Positions 21,896-32,329 of a stretch of DNA of 64,000 nucleotides are shown here, piece by piece (position 1 is the stretch's first letter; each line of letters starts with the position of its first letter). The DNA is taken from positions 2,657,933 through 2,721,932 of the forward strand of contig JALMQS010000187.1 of the NCBI GenBank assembly GCA_024734495.1, given 5' to 3'. The position numbers and the translations under genes were made by a program. This DNA is from Forficula auricularia (lineage: Eukaryota > Arthropoda > Insecta > Dermaptera > Forficulidae). The notes beneath the pieces are model-generated. The model did not search any database. It had not been told where the DNA came from and worked only from the letters and a program-made list of their open reading frames with translations.

Positions 21896-22172
21896 GTGAT
21901 GGAAGGCAGCCCAGGGTTAATGAAAAAAATTCTCTATTTATTGGACAGACATTTTTCCGTCCACTCAAAAACCGACGTTTCGGAGAATTTCCACTCCTTA
22001 TTCAGTGTTTAAAAGGGGTCAATGAGGGAAACATACAAGATACTTCCCTATTCTCTTCTTCAGCAGTGCTCGAAATTTGTTCTTTCTCAACAGTCATCAA
22101 TAGAATTTTTTTTTATTCCTTAATTAACAGTCCGTCTCTCTCTGAAGAGAAAATTGCTTCTAATATACACAT
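21896..22172. mobile_element. PLE-type unit, family A-like, copy 2 (diverged)
   Basis: ATGGAAGGCAGCCCAGGGTT, then the hammerhead-like motif, GTCAATGAGGGAAACATACA and CAGTCCGTCTCTCTCTGAAG follow the same order as the copies at 1155 and 43110. The divergence is larger, and only one arm is present. A 95-codon plus-strand frame across it is a repeat by-product. Confidence 0.6.
21974..22005 (-). ncRNA. Hammerhead-like motif (family C), one core change
   Basis: The minus strand reads CTGAATA, A, GGAG...CTCC stem, GAAAC, GTC. The G of the CUGANGA core is T here, a change expected to reduce activity. Stem II is still paired. Confidence 0.5.
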
Positions 22173-22259
22173 TTAAATGTAAATAAATGAGTATCTATTT
22201 GAGAAAGAAAGATTGAATTTTTTCCCAAAATCAACTTGCGATTTTAGTCAATTTATTAA

Positions 22260-22395
22260 CGAATATGAATTTTTTAATCAATTTATTAACGAAAATGAAT
22301 TGCTTGGGTTCGACTCCCGAGGGGACAAGACCCTCCTACATGCAATATAAACATGTCTATTAAAATTTTTGATACGACCTAAATTCATTTTCGTT
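22260..22395 (+). mobile_element. SINE-like fragment with box B
   Basis: TTGGGTTCGACTCCCGAGG has a good Pol III box B (GGTTCGACTCC). ATTTATTAACGAA(A/T)ATGAAT is duplicated just upstream (22252 and 22281) and, inverted, at 22383-22398, so the unit has imperfect inverted ends. Confidence 0.4.
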
Positions 22396-22534
22396 AATAC
22401 ATATTTATATTTGGAATATATATGTATTTGTTTATTTACATCATCTAGAGGACAACCTCATTGATTTCTCTTTATTAAAAGTAAATAATTAAATATGAAA
22501 TATGAAATACAAACATTTTGGCACCAGAAAATAA

Positions 22535-22655
22535 TTACGAGAGGTTATCTTCTACTTATTTCATGCTGTTATGGGTGATTTTTATTAAAAATCAGGAAAG
22601 TTGTGCTCATGCCCTTTGAAATCGAACCCCAGTGTCAAAAATAGCAATCGATCGA
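22535..22655 (-). mobile_element. tRNA-related SINE, family S3 (reverse copy)
   Basis: The minus strand reads CACTGGGGTTCGATTTCAAA (box B), then a body ending AGAAGATAACCTCTCGTAAT. The tail GA(A/T)GA...CCTCTCGTA matches the plus-strand copy at 22770-22925. Confidence 0.5.
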
Positions 22656-22764
22656 AACAATAAACAATCTTTATTTAAAAATACGTATATAGCATCACTA
22701 GTCCATAATATTTTACAAATGAAGATTATTAAAGCTTTAACTGAAATATTTAACGCAATACATA

Positions 22765-22925
22765 TGTCAGGTGGTTTCAACTCATAGGGTAGTCAATTGA
22801 CTCAGATTGATATCTTTGATATTCGGGTTTGATCCCCCTGGGGGTGAATTCAACCCTTTTTACAGTTAATAAAAATTATCCATGAGAGGTTGGAATTAGC
22901 AGATGACGGCCTCTCGTAGTTTTAT
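22765..22925 (+). mobile_element. tRNA-related SINE, family S3
   Basis: CATAGGGTAGTCAATTGACT is a box A-like segment and TTCGGGTTTGATCCCCCTGG a box B-like one, spaced about as in a tRNA. The body ends GCAGATGACGGCCTCTCGTA. No long A-tail remains; TTTATTAATAAAAA follows. Confidence 0.55.
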
Positions 22926-23121
22926 TAATAAAAATTTCAAGTAGCCTATTATCAACTATTTGAACACTTATATTATCCATTCTGGCCAGAATTATGAAGC
23001 AAATTGAATATGTAAGTATAATTGATCTCACTTGTTTTGTTATATGGAAACAAATCAGTAATCATATACGTATTTAGATATTGTTTTTTTTTAATTGGAC
23101 AAATGTCGTGGAAAAAGCTAA

Positions 23122-23442
23122 TCAATCAATTTTCGGACATCCTGTATTTCGCAGCGTGGGCTGCTGGACTGAGGTTTTTGAACCAACATTCAATTTCCGT
23201 CTAAAATTAGATACACGTGTAAACCAAAAATTAATAATAAACGAGAAGATGATTAACAACACGAATCCCAAAGCATAACAAATCGATCCGAGTAAAATCC
23301 CCGAATCAATCAACAGCAGTGTATCATGTTCTCTAAAATAGACATTTCCTAGTCGGTTTTTCGAAAACTCAATTAATAATGAAAGATCAGCTTTAAAAAA
23401 AAAAATATTAAGAAGAGTAAAATATTTCTTAATTTGTTTCAC
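23122..23442 (-). CDS. Possible host exon with membrane segment (unassigned)
   Basis: A 106-codon minus-strand frame is less AT-biased than its surroundings. It contains RLGNVYFREHDTLLLID, then a hydrophobic stretch SGILLGSICYALGFVLLIIF that would span a membrane, then a basic segment NFWFTRVSNFRRKL. A T11-tract ending AAAG at about 23394-23410 (minus sense) could be a splice acceptor just before ADLSLLIEF. I do not recognise the family, and no start or partner exon could be placed. The 3' portion (CAGGATGTCCGAAAATTGAT) resembles a MITE end, so the true coding part may be shorter. The frame could also be chance. Confidence 0.2.
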   Translation of the reverse strand: MKQIKKYFTLLNIFFFKADLSLLIEFSKNRLGNVYFREHDTLLLIDSGILLGSICYALGFVLLIIFSFIINFWFTRVSNFRRKLNVGSKTSVQQPTLRNTGCPKID

Positions 23443-23560
23443 TGATCGTATTCATAATTAAATTATTGAGATGGAATCGTAGGAAGTTGGACAAAAAAAT
23501 TTTAAATTAAAAACAGAGTTTACTCATTCAATATGCCGGACTTTTCATCAGAGGCTGAAA
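23430..23560 (+). repeat. Dispersed repeat shared with 50105-50225
   Basis: CACTGATCGTATTCATAATT, then GGAATCGTAGGAAGTTGGA and ACAGAGTTTACTCATT align with the segment at 50105-50225 at moderate identity. Confidence 0.45.
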
Positions 23561-24139
23561 TAAAGATTCCTTAATTTTTTGGTCGAAATTTTAATATTGA
23601 AATATGCAATTGTTTTTCAAAGTCTTGCATTTGAATGGAATACGGGTAGCGATAGTTTTTTTCTTAAACTTATTGGCGGTGAAAACCTTGTGAGAAGAGT
23701 ACCTAACAAATACATATACATTTTTCAAATTTTTAGATTTTCCCAACTAGATACTCAAAAATATAACATCCCAATTATTACATATTACTTAGCATTATCA
23801 CTGACACTATATCACCCCAATTTATAGATGGATGTTTTTGTATTATTTTTATTAAAATCATCTCAATAAAACATTTTTAAGAGTTTAATTAAAATAATTA
23901 GGCAGATTTCACATAAATAAAATAAATATATTTTATGAGTTTTATCTCGATATATAATGCGAATCAAATATTTAACCCGGGAGAACTCGCTAGACCTCTT
24001 TTCACATCAGAATTCGCTAGTGAGAATTTTTCTTTTCTCTGCCCAATTGCCTTTCTTTTAACTTACATTCGTTTAATTTCAATATTTGTTGTTTGGCTTA
24101 ATACTTTTATTCACAAAAAATAATTTTTATAAAAAACAA

Positions 24140-24540
24140 AAATAAAACCGACTTCAAAAAAATTAAATGCAACAAATAAAATAATAATAAATTAAAAATC
24201 AAATAAAATACACTAAAAGTTATAAAATAATTATCTTATTTAGTTACAATTAAACGACGAAATATAAACATGAAATTACTTTTTGAAGTCGGTGCCAAAC
24301 AAACTATATAAGCGAGCGTACCCACCAAACGTACTAAGTAAGATCCGTCGAGTGCGATTCATAAAATGTATATGTTTGGCACCGACTTCAAAAGTAATTT
24401 CATGTTAATATTTCGTCGTTTAGTTGTAACTAAATAAGATAATTATTTTATACCTTTTAGTGTATTTTATTTTATTTTTAAGTTATTATTATTTTATTTG
24501 TTGCTTTTAATTTTTTTGAAGTCGGTTTAATTTTTTTTAT
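24140..24540. mobile_element. CCGACTTCAAAAA foldback element, inner module
   Basis: AACCGACTTCAAAAAAATTA at 24147 and its inverse TTTTTTTGAAGTCGGTT at about 24512-24528 are the outer ends. Inner arms carry AACGACGAAATATAAACATG and GGCACCGACTTCAAAAGTAA in inverted form around a centre near 24305-24365. The sequence matches 16186-16540 closely. This copy lacks the GGAGGAGG-flanked outer part seen at 15829. Confidence 0.65.
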
Positions 24541-24624
24541 AAAAATTATTTTTGTTTTTCTCTTTTTAGTGATGTTATTAATGCATGCATCTCGTAAGAG
24601 AAACCGTCGAGCGAATGAATCAGA

Positions 24625-25115
24625 AAAAGATAAATTTTATTAAACCAATTATTTTACATTAATTAATGTATACATTGCATTTTTTGCTTCGATTCCGGAG
24701 ATCACTTCTCCACCATCGAGTGTCCTTATTCATCTTTAGTCCTTGTTTTTAATAAGAGGAAAAATCTAATTAGATAAAAAACCTCTTTTCCGATAATTAT
24801 TTCAATTCCATTATTCCCCAATCAAGTCGATTGGTTCCCATCCGTCTCATCCCCCATTCGTCTCTCCAGAAAAAGATAAATTTATTAAACCAATTATTTT
24901 ACATTAATTAATGTATACATTGTATCTTTTGCTTCGATTCCGGAGATAACTTCTCCACCATCGAGTGTCCTTGATCATCTTTAGTCCTTGTTTTTAGTAA
25001 GAGGAAAAATCTAATTAGATAAAAAAAACCTCTTTTCCGATAATTATTTAAATTCCATTATTCCCCAATCAAATCGATTGGTATCCTTCCCTTTCCACCA
25101 TCTTTTTGCCAGAAA
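24625..25115 (+). repeat. Direct duplication, about 240 bp
   Basis: The stretch from GAAAAAGATAAATTTTATTA through TTCGATTCCGGAGATCACTT, TCCACCATCGAGTGTCCTT and AGAGGAAAAATCTAATTAGA to ATTCCCCAATCAA (24623-24824) is repeated at 24870-25072 with few differences. A third GAAAAAGATAA start is at 25113. The two copies are similar enough to indicate a fairly recent local duplication. Confidence 0.7.
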
Positions 25116-25274
25116 AAGATAATAAAATAAAATTCATAAATATAGAAATTCTCTCGAAACGTTTGTGGGTTTTAAATGAATGTTTTAATATTTTTTTATA
25201 AAAGATTTTATTTATTATAATTTCGATTATTTGGTCATAGGAATTGAAGATTTACGTTATTTCATTGATCATAT

Positions 25275-25568
25275 CTTCATAACTTCACCAATTAATAATG
25301 TACCACCCCTAAGGTACCCCCTTTCCAATAAAAAAAGAATCATTAAATTAGGTTTATAAACAAAGAAGTTATGCCTGAACAAACATATCAAAAAAGGTCC
25401 AATTACCAATAAAAAAAAACTAGATTGAACCCAATGCAAAAAAATCATCAAAATCTGTTCACAATTGGAGAAGATATGTGGTAACAAAAAACACAAATAA
25501 AAAAAAAATAAATAAAAAAAATCATTCGAATTGAGAACCTCCTGCTTTTTTGAAGTCGGTTAAAAAGA
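25275..25568 (-). mobile_element. CCGACTTCAAAAAGGAGG-type element, one-ended copy
   Basis: On the minus strand it starts TTAACCGACTTCAAAAAAGC and AGGAGGTTCTCAATTCGAA. It continues with CAATTGTGAACAGATTTTGA, GATTTTTTTGCATTGGGTTC and CCTTAGGGGTGGTACATTA. It aligns with 15829-16130 of the nested element. The far end is missing. Confidence 0.6.
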
Positions 25569-25999
25569 GATACAAAATGATTCAAATAAAATTCTAAAAT
25601 TTTAATTAAAATGAAAATATAGTTAATAATAGTGTTATTGCATCAGTTCCTAAAATGAAAGAAACATCTAAGTTTAATGGAAAAAAAATAAAAAAACGGA
25701 TTAATAATTTTCAAAAAACTATTATATTGAAATATAAAAAAAAAAATATACTTTTTTTGTTAATAAAAATGCTCTATTTATTCTATATATAGCATGTAAA
25801 AAACAAGAAACCTTATCAATAAGGACATTACTTTATGGGTTAGAAATAATTAGAGCCCGTCTTCCCTTGCTTTACACTTCTACTTCCAGCTACACAGGAG
25901 AGGTCAGCCTCGCTCTTATCCAATCAGCGAGCTGGGAGAAAAAAAGTATGATGGTGAGAGAAAATCCCACGCAGCGAGTTCTCTTTGGTTAAAAAAAAA

Positions 26000-26125
26000 T
26001 CTCGATATATATGGTATTTCGGATTATCAACCCATCTTCAGGAGATACAATAAGTAACTATATATATCGGAATTAAAATCATAAAATATATTTGTTTTAT
26101 TTATGTGAAACCTACCAAGTATTTT
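26000..26125 (-). mobile_element. PLE-type flank with GAAAT-class hammerhead-like motif
   Basis: The minus-strand motif at 26008-26041 is followed outward by AT-rich sequence. TTGTTTTATTTATGTGAAACC with CTACC at 26093-26118 is the same outer signature as at 7264, 28190 and 63615. Confidence 0.45.
26008..26041 (-). ncRNA. Hammerhead-like motif, GAAAT class (family L)
   Basis: The minus strand reads CTGAAGA, T, GGGTT-GAT-AATCC (stem II with one G-T pair), GAAAT, ACC, ATA. Here U15.2-A16.2 would replace C-G in the tiny stem III, and AUA is an allowed NUH triplet. This is weaker evidence than for the GAAAC...GTC copies. Confidence 0.45.
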
Positions 26126-26192
26126 AATTAAATTTAAAAGTTTATAATATGAAATTAAGGAGAAGTTTTTATGTGTGGCTTTTTTATTAGCC

Positions 26193-26223
26193 AACGTTTC
26201 GTCGACTTTCCCGACTTATTCAG
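26193..26223 (-). ncRNA. Hammerhead-like motif (family D, left arm)
   Basis: The minus strand reads CTGAATA, A, GTCG...CGAC stem, GAAAC, GTT. One core G is T; the right arm keeps the canonical base at that site. Confidence 0.5.
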
Positions 26224-26553
26224 GGCTTCAAATAGTCATGCCACACATTCATCTAAATTTTATTTTTATCTTCTTTACCAGTGAAGACCATCAGAAACAT
26301 AAATTTCAAAAAATATTTGGCACATTCACATAAACAATTTTTCTTTTCTTTATATTAATAATTACATTAGATAAAACAGAAATAACATAAATAAATACAA
26401 TAGAATGAGGCAACACTGTTTTTAAAAACAACAGAATAGAATCCTTTTTCTTATCGATCTTTACATATAAATTTGAGATTTATAAATGTAAAGATCAATA
26501 AGAAAAAGGATTCTAATCTATTGTTTTTAAAAAACGCCAATACCTAAATCCCC

Positions 26554-26787
26554 ATGAATTCAAGGAACTGGAACTCTCTCCCAGCCTCCATCTTTCCCAG
26601 CACTTATAATCTTCAAACCTTCAAAACCCGAGTGCATAAACACCTACGTCTCCACCCCCTCTCTTAATCAACTTTTCCTTCTCTTCAGTAATGTCAAGGT
26701 CTTTCGAGATCCATAGGGGCTGCTTCTTTACTGGTGCGCCCCTTCTTGCATTCGATTGCATTAAAAAAAAAAAAAAAAAAAAAAAAA
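26554..26787 (+). pseudogene. LINE 3' end: C-terminus, 3' UTR and poly-A
   Basis: The frame 26554-26667 reads MNSRNWNSLPASIFPSTYNL, then QTFKTRVHKHLRLHPLS and TAA. This is the best preserved WNSLP...FKTRVHKHL tail in the window. The 3' UTR includes GGTCTTTCGAGATCCATAGG and CGCCCCTTCTTGCATTCGAT and ends in an A24 tract at 26764-26787. It is 5'-truncated to about 235 bp, as is usual for target-primed LINE insertions. Confidence 0.8.
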
Positions 26788-26972
26788 CAGTGTTGCCTCA
26801 TTCTATCTATTTCTGTTTTGTCTAGTGTAATTATTAGTATAAAGAATAGAAGGAAAAATTGTTTATGTGAATGTGCCAAATATTTTTTGAAATTTATTTT
26901 TTTGATGGTCTTCAATGGTAACTACGATAAAAAGAAAGTTTAGACGAATGTGTGGCATGACTATTTGAAGCC

Positions 26973-27003
26973 CTGAAGAAGTCGGCAAAGTCGACGAAAC
27001 GTT
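26973..27003 (+). ncRNA. Hammerhead-like motif (family D, right arm)
   Basis: CTGAAGA (26973-26979), A, GTCG-GCAAAGT-CGAC, GAAAC, GTT (27001-27003). All core positions are kept. GUU is a permitted, usually slower, NUH triplet. Confidence 0.6.
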
Positions 27004-27129
27004 GGCTGATAAATAAAAAAAGTCACACATAAAAACTTGTCCTTATTTTCCTATATTAAACTTTCAAATTAATACAAATTATTATTATATTATGGACGGA
27101 AATGATTAAAATAATTTTAATTAAACTCT

Positions 27130-27175
27130 TATTTAAAATGTTTCATCTAGAACCAACACCAAGTTGCTTAAAATC
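27130..27175 (+). repeat. PLE outer-end signature (AATGTTTCATCTAGAACC)
   Basis: AAAATGTTTCATCTAGAACC followed by AACACC recurs at 28241, 45990 and 48888 with small changes. It lies just outside inverted-repeat units, so I read it as part of the terminal region of one PLE family. Confidence 0.45.
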
Positions 27176-27179
27176 TTTA

Positions 27180-28020
27180 CATTCTTAGGCCAGAATTGCC
27201 AAATTTAATGCAAGGGATAATCATTTAAAAACTCATACTTCTTCATCATTATCCTTCATTTCAGAGATTGGAAAATTGCCTTTCTCTATTGACTTTCTTC
27301 TGGCTTTTCTTTATCATTTCGATGAGGACACTTGAAAGGCCATTTACCGAATCCTCGAGTCGCTCTTTTGGATATCTAAATGGTAACAAAAAAAGACAGA
27401 GGTAAAGACGATAACCTCTTGTCCCTGTTGGTTTTTCCCTTACATGTCCACACCCTTTTAGAAAGCAAGGGTGAGGCTAAAATCCAAGCCTGATGTTTCG
27501 AAATGACGTCAGAGCGCAAGGAAATGTCCTCCGAAAGCAGAAGAGATAAAGCGAATGGGGATCAATCACTTAGATTGAGGATTTCTTAGGCATTAGAGAC
27601 GAGCAAGGCAGAGATAAATGAAAACAAATTTAACTGAAAGGAAAAAGAGAGAAAAAACAACAGAGTACTTGGCAATTTGTAGATTCAAAGTTATAGAGAA
27701 TAATAGAAATATTGTATTTCTGAATGAATTTGAATTCGATATTTTTTCATAGCCCAATGTTTTCCCTGAGTATGATAATTGTGTTCTTAAAAAAGAAATG
27801 CAGAATTCTTTAGAGTAAAACCATCTGTTATGAAATTAAGAACTTTGTTAGAAGTTTCTTGTTTTCTGCTTCTAATTCTGAAGGTAGTTTAGTTAAGTTC
27901 AAATAATAGTTCGAGTCAGCTCACCCACATTGATCTGGGGAAATCGATGTCATTTCACTAATTGAAATTTGTGAAACAACACTCGTATAAACAAAACATA
28001 TAACTGAACAAATCTTTTGA
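27180..28020. other. Less AT-biased stretch, no recognised feature
   Basis: The part 27240-27600 appears single-copy within the window and has a higher GC content, but I could not support any coding frame or splice pattern. Homology searching would be the way to test for exons. Confidence 0.3.
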
Positions 28021-28027
28021 GGTAAAA

Positions 28028-28230
28028 TAATAAGAAATTGGGTAAAATTGCTAGGTGGGTTTCACATAAAATGAAATAAAACAAAAGTGAGTTTAGATTT
28101 CGATAAATTTCGGGTTGTCAGCCCATCGTGATGAGTCAGAGAAAACTGAATATAAATTAGAAAAATTTCACTTTTGTTTTATTTCATTTTATGTGAAACC
28201 CACCTCGCAATTTTACCCAATTTTTTTTTA
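28028..28230. mobile_element. Short PLE-type inverted repeat (family K)
   Basis: GGTAAAATTGCTAGGTGGGT, TTCACATAAAATGAAATAAA (28037-28078) and the inverse at about 28163-28217 form arms of about 55-60 bp. Within the loop at 28107-28132 (minus strand) is a GATGGGCTGACAACCC-GAAAT segment, a hammerhead-like motif whose CTGA is mutated to ATCA. Confidence 0.55.
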
Positions 28231-28716
28231 TTATTATATAAAAATGTTTCACCTAGAACCAACACCTATCTCCCTAAAAGTTACTTTTGATGTAAATTCA
28301 ATCTATCCATAATGATTTAATGTCTTTTTTGTCACTTTTTGGATTCTGGGGCCTTTAAATCCGATTTTTTAAACTATCGTATAACATCTTATCGATTTAA
28401 GAACATGAAAGTAATTTGTATAATATTGGAGTTATAAAATCTCAAAAAGTTAGCTGGTGTAGAAATGGAGGGAATTCTTAACTTAATTATACTAATTAAT
28501 AGTATAAAAACAGAGAACTTGTCAATTTATTATTCTTGAATGAGTGAAACTATACTATACTAAATTAGATGAAAAATAAAAAAAATTTGGTACTGCCGGG
28601 CATACCAAGTAATTAATACAATGAGTAAAAGATTAATTTATATCCATTGATTTGAAATCATTTTTTCTGATCGCAAATAATTAAAAAAGATTAATTTCCA
28701 ATTGTAATATATAAAG

Positions 28717-30025
28717 CAGGGCTGCCCACCCGTATCCCGTGGGCCATATGAGGCCCATCCGTGCAATGAGTTTGGCCCAACATAAAATCCTTTATTCCCT
28801 TCTTTGAAATATGGTTGTACATTTGTACAATACGTGAAGCTTTTTTCAAGAATAAAATTCACTAAAAGCAAAATTATAAGCTCAACTATATAAGATAAAA
28901 TAAAATAATGAAGTTTCGAATAATTAAAAGTTATTCTTCTCATATTTTCATTTTCTAAAATATTTATTATTTCAGTTTATATGCTACGACACTAACCAAT
29001 TCTATAGTTATAATATCATTCTATTACAAGGAGACAAGGAAATGGAGGTTTCTATAACAATCACAATTAATTGATAATATCTCTCCAAGACTAAAACTTG
29101 TCAGGACTTGTCTTTGAGATCTTTATAGTTCTTACATGTCAATAGATAATGGGTAGCCAGGGATTATTATATCCGGGACCCTTTTAAAAAATAAACTAGG
29201 AATCGGGGTTTTCTAGAACAATCACAATTAATTGATAATTTCTCTCCTGAACTAAAATTTGTCAGGACTTGTCTTTTAGATCTTTGCACGTTCTTACATG
29301 TCAATAGATAATAGAAAATGAATAGTCAGGGATTATTATATCCGTGGGCCTTTTAAAAAATAAATTATCATTCCTCATATACTTCTTTAATTCCATTCGA
29401 TTTAAACCAGCGCTGTCCAACTCGTGGCCCAATATAAAGTCATAAAATTCCTTAAAACATTGAGATGTATTATATGTAGATACTGGAAAACACACAACAA
29501 TTTGGTCTGATAATTTTTTTTTTTCTCTAAAAATAAGAAATCTGAAAATCTCCTGTTAAGTTTTCGAAAAATAAAAATGCTAATTTTAAATTTTGAATCT
29601 GGAACTAGATTTCAAGATTGCAGAAAAAAAAATAATAATTTTGGTCTATTTTTGAAACCATTTTCATTAGAAATAAATTTTCTACTTGCAAACTTTCTGA
29701 TTAGATGTTTTAGAACAACAATTAGATACCAATCAGAAAGAAAAATTGAATATTTTCTTGTATATTAATTATCTAGCCAGGAAAAAATGTAAACAAATAC
29801 TAATACATAATATCACTTTTTGTAAGTATGTAATGTATAAAATTTACGAGAAAGTAAAATTAGAAGCTCACTATGAGTTAAAAAAATAAAGTTCTTATTT
29901 CTACATTATTAACTATCATTTTTGAATATCAAATATCAATAGAATTTTAATATTTTATTCGCGATCCGAGACAATGTTTTTTGTTCTAATGTGACCCGCA
30001 TAAGCCAAACGGTTGGACACCCCTG
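28717..30025. mobile_element. hAT-like non-autonomous element, about 1.3 kb
   Basis: The left end CAGGGCTGCCCACCCGTATC and the right end, CCAAACGGTTGGACACCCCTG, are short imperfect inverted repeats typical of hAT elements (CAGGGGTGTCCAA type). Flanks ATATAAAG and ATATAGAA are a degenerate 8-bp target duplication. The interior has a tandem duplication at 29047-29368. About 200 bp near 28830-28970 matches 40560-40740 in reverse, so both belong to one family. Frames inside (minus 28638-28943, plus 29577-29768) show no transposase motif. Confidence 0.65.
29047..29368 (+). repeat. Tandem duplication, unit about 160 bp
   Basis: AACAATCACAATTAATTGAT, TTGTCAGGACTTGTCTTT, TTCTTACATGTCAATAGATA and AGGGATTATTATATCCG appear in the same order in both units (29056-29208 and 29217-29368). 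The duplication lies within the hAT-like element. Confidence 0.7.
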
Positions 30026-30374
30026 ATATAGAAGCCATCTTGAGTCCCTTTGGTTTCCATATTCAGTTATTTATAATCAATCGATGTGATTCATGGTCAA
30101 AGAACATAAATTGTGCACTGCTCTCATCGTACAATCAATTAGCACCAAATTAGAGTATGATGAGAGGACTGAGGTTAGATGGCCCAATGCTGTCCACCGC
30201 CACCGGCTAGCCTCAAGGGGTTAAGGGGTGGCCAATGCCAATCCAAAATAATGTCGATAATTACTCCATTTATACGAATTAAACTTGTATTGTCTGTTGA
30301 CAGGAGAGAAGTTCTCACTTTTAAATATACCTACACATATTTTCAGACGTTAATGCCATTAAATGCAAAAAATT

Positions 30375-30440
30375 ATTAATAAAGCAATATGCAAAGATCC
30401 CGGGTTCGAGCCCCGGCTGATCCTTTTGTCTGTAATAAAA
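30375..30440 (+). mobile_element. tRNA 3'-half-like fragment with box B
   Basis: GATCCCGGGTTCGAGCCCCG followed by GCTGATCC has a strong box B (GGTTCGAGCC) inside a 5-bp T-stem (CCGGG...CCCGG). No box A or acceptor partner is found upstream, so it is not a complete tRNA; it is most likely a SINE remnant. Confidence 0.4.
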
Positions 30441-30787
30441 ATAATCTTTTCTTCGTTCCCTAAATTTAAAATTTAATATTAATAATATTTCTACTAAAAT
30501 ATTAGAATTTGTACTAAAGATTAAATTCTTTCTCTTTTAAAATACATTGGTTAATCTAAATCCAAGCTGATATTTTGAAAAATATTCCAACTATTTTCAA
30601 AAAAAGATGTTCAAATCTTTAGTTTTATATGCAAAAAAATTATATTTATTTATTTCCCCTATTATTTATTACACTTGGCCGGGGAAAGGAATATTAGATT
30701 CACTCAGAATTCCCTATCCCAACAAAAACTCATATGTAAAAAAAGGCCAAGTTTGATAATAAAAACCATTTTCCAAAAAAATATAAT

Positions 30788-31242
30788 GAGATCTAATGTG
30801 CTATCAAGTTCAACATCATCAATTTATTAAATGAGTCGAGAATATAGTAACTTCAATTAAAACGCATGTTTTTCATTTTACATGTCCATATAATAATATA
30901 TTCATTGATAACACATTTTTATTTGAAAATATTTTTCTTAAACTTGGATTTTACGCATTGTTATGTATGTCACAAATTAAGTTACTATATTTTGGATCAT
31001 AATAAGAGGGGATGAAAGGGCTAAAAGGGAGAGGTAGGGGGGCACTTAAAAACAATAATAAAATCAATTTAATGGGTAAAACCAAGTTTTAGGAAAATAA
31101 TTTCCACTATAAATGTGAAATCAATAAATATTAAATATAGATGGACATGTAAAATGAAAAATATGCCTTTTAACGTGAGTTAGTATATTCCCGACTTATT
31201 TAATAAATTGATGATGATGAACTTGACAGCACATTAAATATC
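30788..31242. mobile_element. Foldback MITE, arms about 105 bp
   Basis: ATCTAATGTGCTATCAAGTT, CAACATCATCAATTTATTAA and GTTTTTCATTTTACATGTCC (30791-30890) are matched in reverse by 31140-31240. The inner ~250 bp is AT-rich and non-coding. Confidence 0.65.
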
Positions 31243-31249
31243 ACTACTT

Positions 31250-32050
31250 TTTTTGGCAAGCGGTTTTTATTGATCGAACTTGACCTTTTTTTACATATTT
31301 GTTTTTGTTGGGATTTCACTTGCAAGTTAGATGGGTATTTATGTCCGGAAGAAGGGAATATTTCGTTATTGCGATTTCACCCTTTATTAATGCTCCAAAC
31401 TCTGCCAACATACCAAGTTTTAGCATTCCAAGATCATTATATTTTCATCATGTATTAATTAAGCCTATAAATTTCACTCTCTCATTTTAAATCCCGAAGA
31501 AGGAAAACTGTCACGGCCCCAGATTTTTGTTGTTGTTTATTTCGTGTTAAGAAATCAATTTCAAGCATGCTTTTTTTCTATAGTTCGAAACTCACAATAA
31601 CTTAAGAAGAGAATCTCGAACAAAGTCTCTCTCTACTAGTGTCAAAAATTTTATATTTCCAAAAATAATTTTTTTGAAATTTTGGGCTTTGTCTCCAGAG
31701 AGACACAAAATGCCTCCAGAGGGACACAAAAATATTATATTAATAACATCTTTCTGTTAAGTTTATTTCTAACTGATAAAATTGTGAATTCACCAATTTT
31801 GAAGAGAACTTATTGATTCTTGTAAAAATGTTCATTTAATGCTCCAAGAATTTATTTTCTCACTTTTTAAATATTCATGTCTTTATTTATTTTTTTAATT
31901 TCGAGGATCACCTGTTTTATTGACAAGATCTACAAATTGAAAAAAGCTAATCGAAATTAGTCAAATGAACAGAGTAGCGCCACAGATGTCCTATTTAATG
32001 TCGAATGGTGTAATTCGAAATACCAACTTAGCGAAGGCTTTTTATAAAAA
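31250..32050. other. No recognised feature
   Basis: Short overlapping plus-strand frames at 31270-31490 have no recognisable motif. CCAGAGAGACACAAAATGCC and CCAGAGGGACACAAAA are a local direct repeat (31693 and 31714). Otherwise plain AT-rich DNA. Confidence 0.3.
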
Positions 32051-32059
32051 GAAAAAAAA

Positions 32060-32185
32060 AGAAAAAAAAATGAAAATAAAATGAAAAATGCTTTCCTCTG
32101 AGTTTCGAATTCGCAACATCTGCGTTGAGAAGGAAATGCATTTACCCACTCAGCTGTATATATTCTATACAGCCTGAGATTTATC
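32060..32185 (-). mobile_element. Possible tRNA-related SINE remnant
   Basis: The minus strand reads CAGCTGAGTGGGTAAATGCA (box A-like) then GTTGCGAATTCGAAACTCAG (box B-like), followed by an A-rich run (minus sense, 32045-32080). The spacing is tRNA-like. The 119-codon minus-strand frame across it (31957-32316) is probably a by-product. Confidence 0.35.
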
Positions 32186-32329
32186 TTATAATCGGATTTC
32201 TTTCGATACTTAGACATGTTCTTAAAGTATAGTAGTATTTTTTGAAAGAGAGGCAAAAAAATAAAATTATGAGATGAAAATGAAAAAGGGGTTTCGAAAA
32301 TGAGGCTCGAGTTCAAGTCCCATAGACGT

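Larger units (their letters stand above)
26168..27037. mobile_element. PLE-type inverted-repeat unit (family D), with LINE tail inside
   Basis: Arms of about 255-265 bp (26168-26432 and 26788-27037) are inverted copies. Outer ends read TATGTGTGGCTTTTTTATTA against TAAAAAAAGTCACACATAA. Each arm holds a hammerhead-like motif. In the loop lie a short palindrome (26443-26510) and a complete LINE 3' end with its poly-A (26554-26787), so a LINE copy sits exactly up to the inner border of the right arm. Confidence 0.7.

Noticed and set aside
28638..28943. 101-codon minus-strand frame
   Set aside because: Crosses the terminus of a hAT-like element; the reading frame includes terminal repeat sequence and has no transposase motif.
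30375..30440. Possible functional tRNA gene
   Set aside because: Only the T-stem/loop half is present; no D-arm or acceptor pairing upstream.
31957..32316. 119-codon minus-strand frame
   Set aside because: Phe/Lys-rich low-complexity translation over an A/T tract and a SINE-like remnant; no domain pattern.
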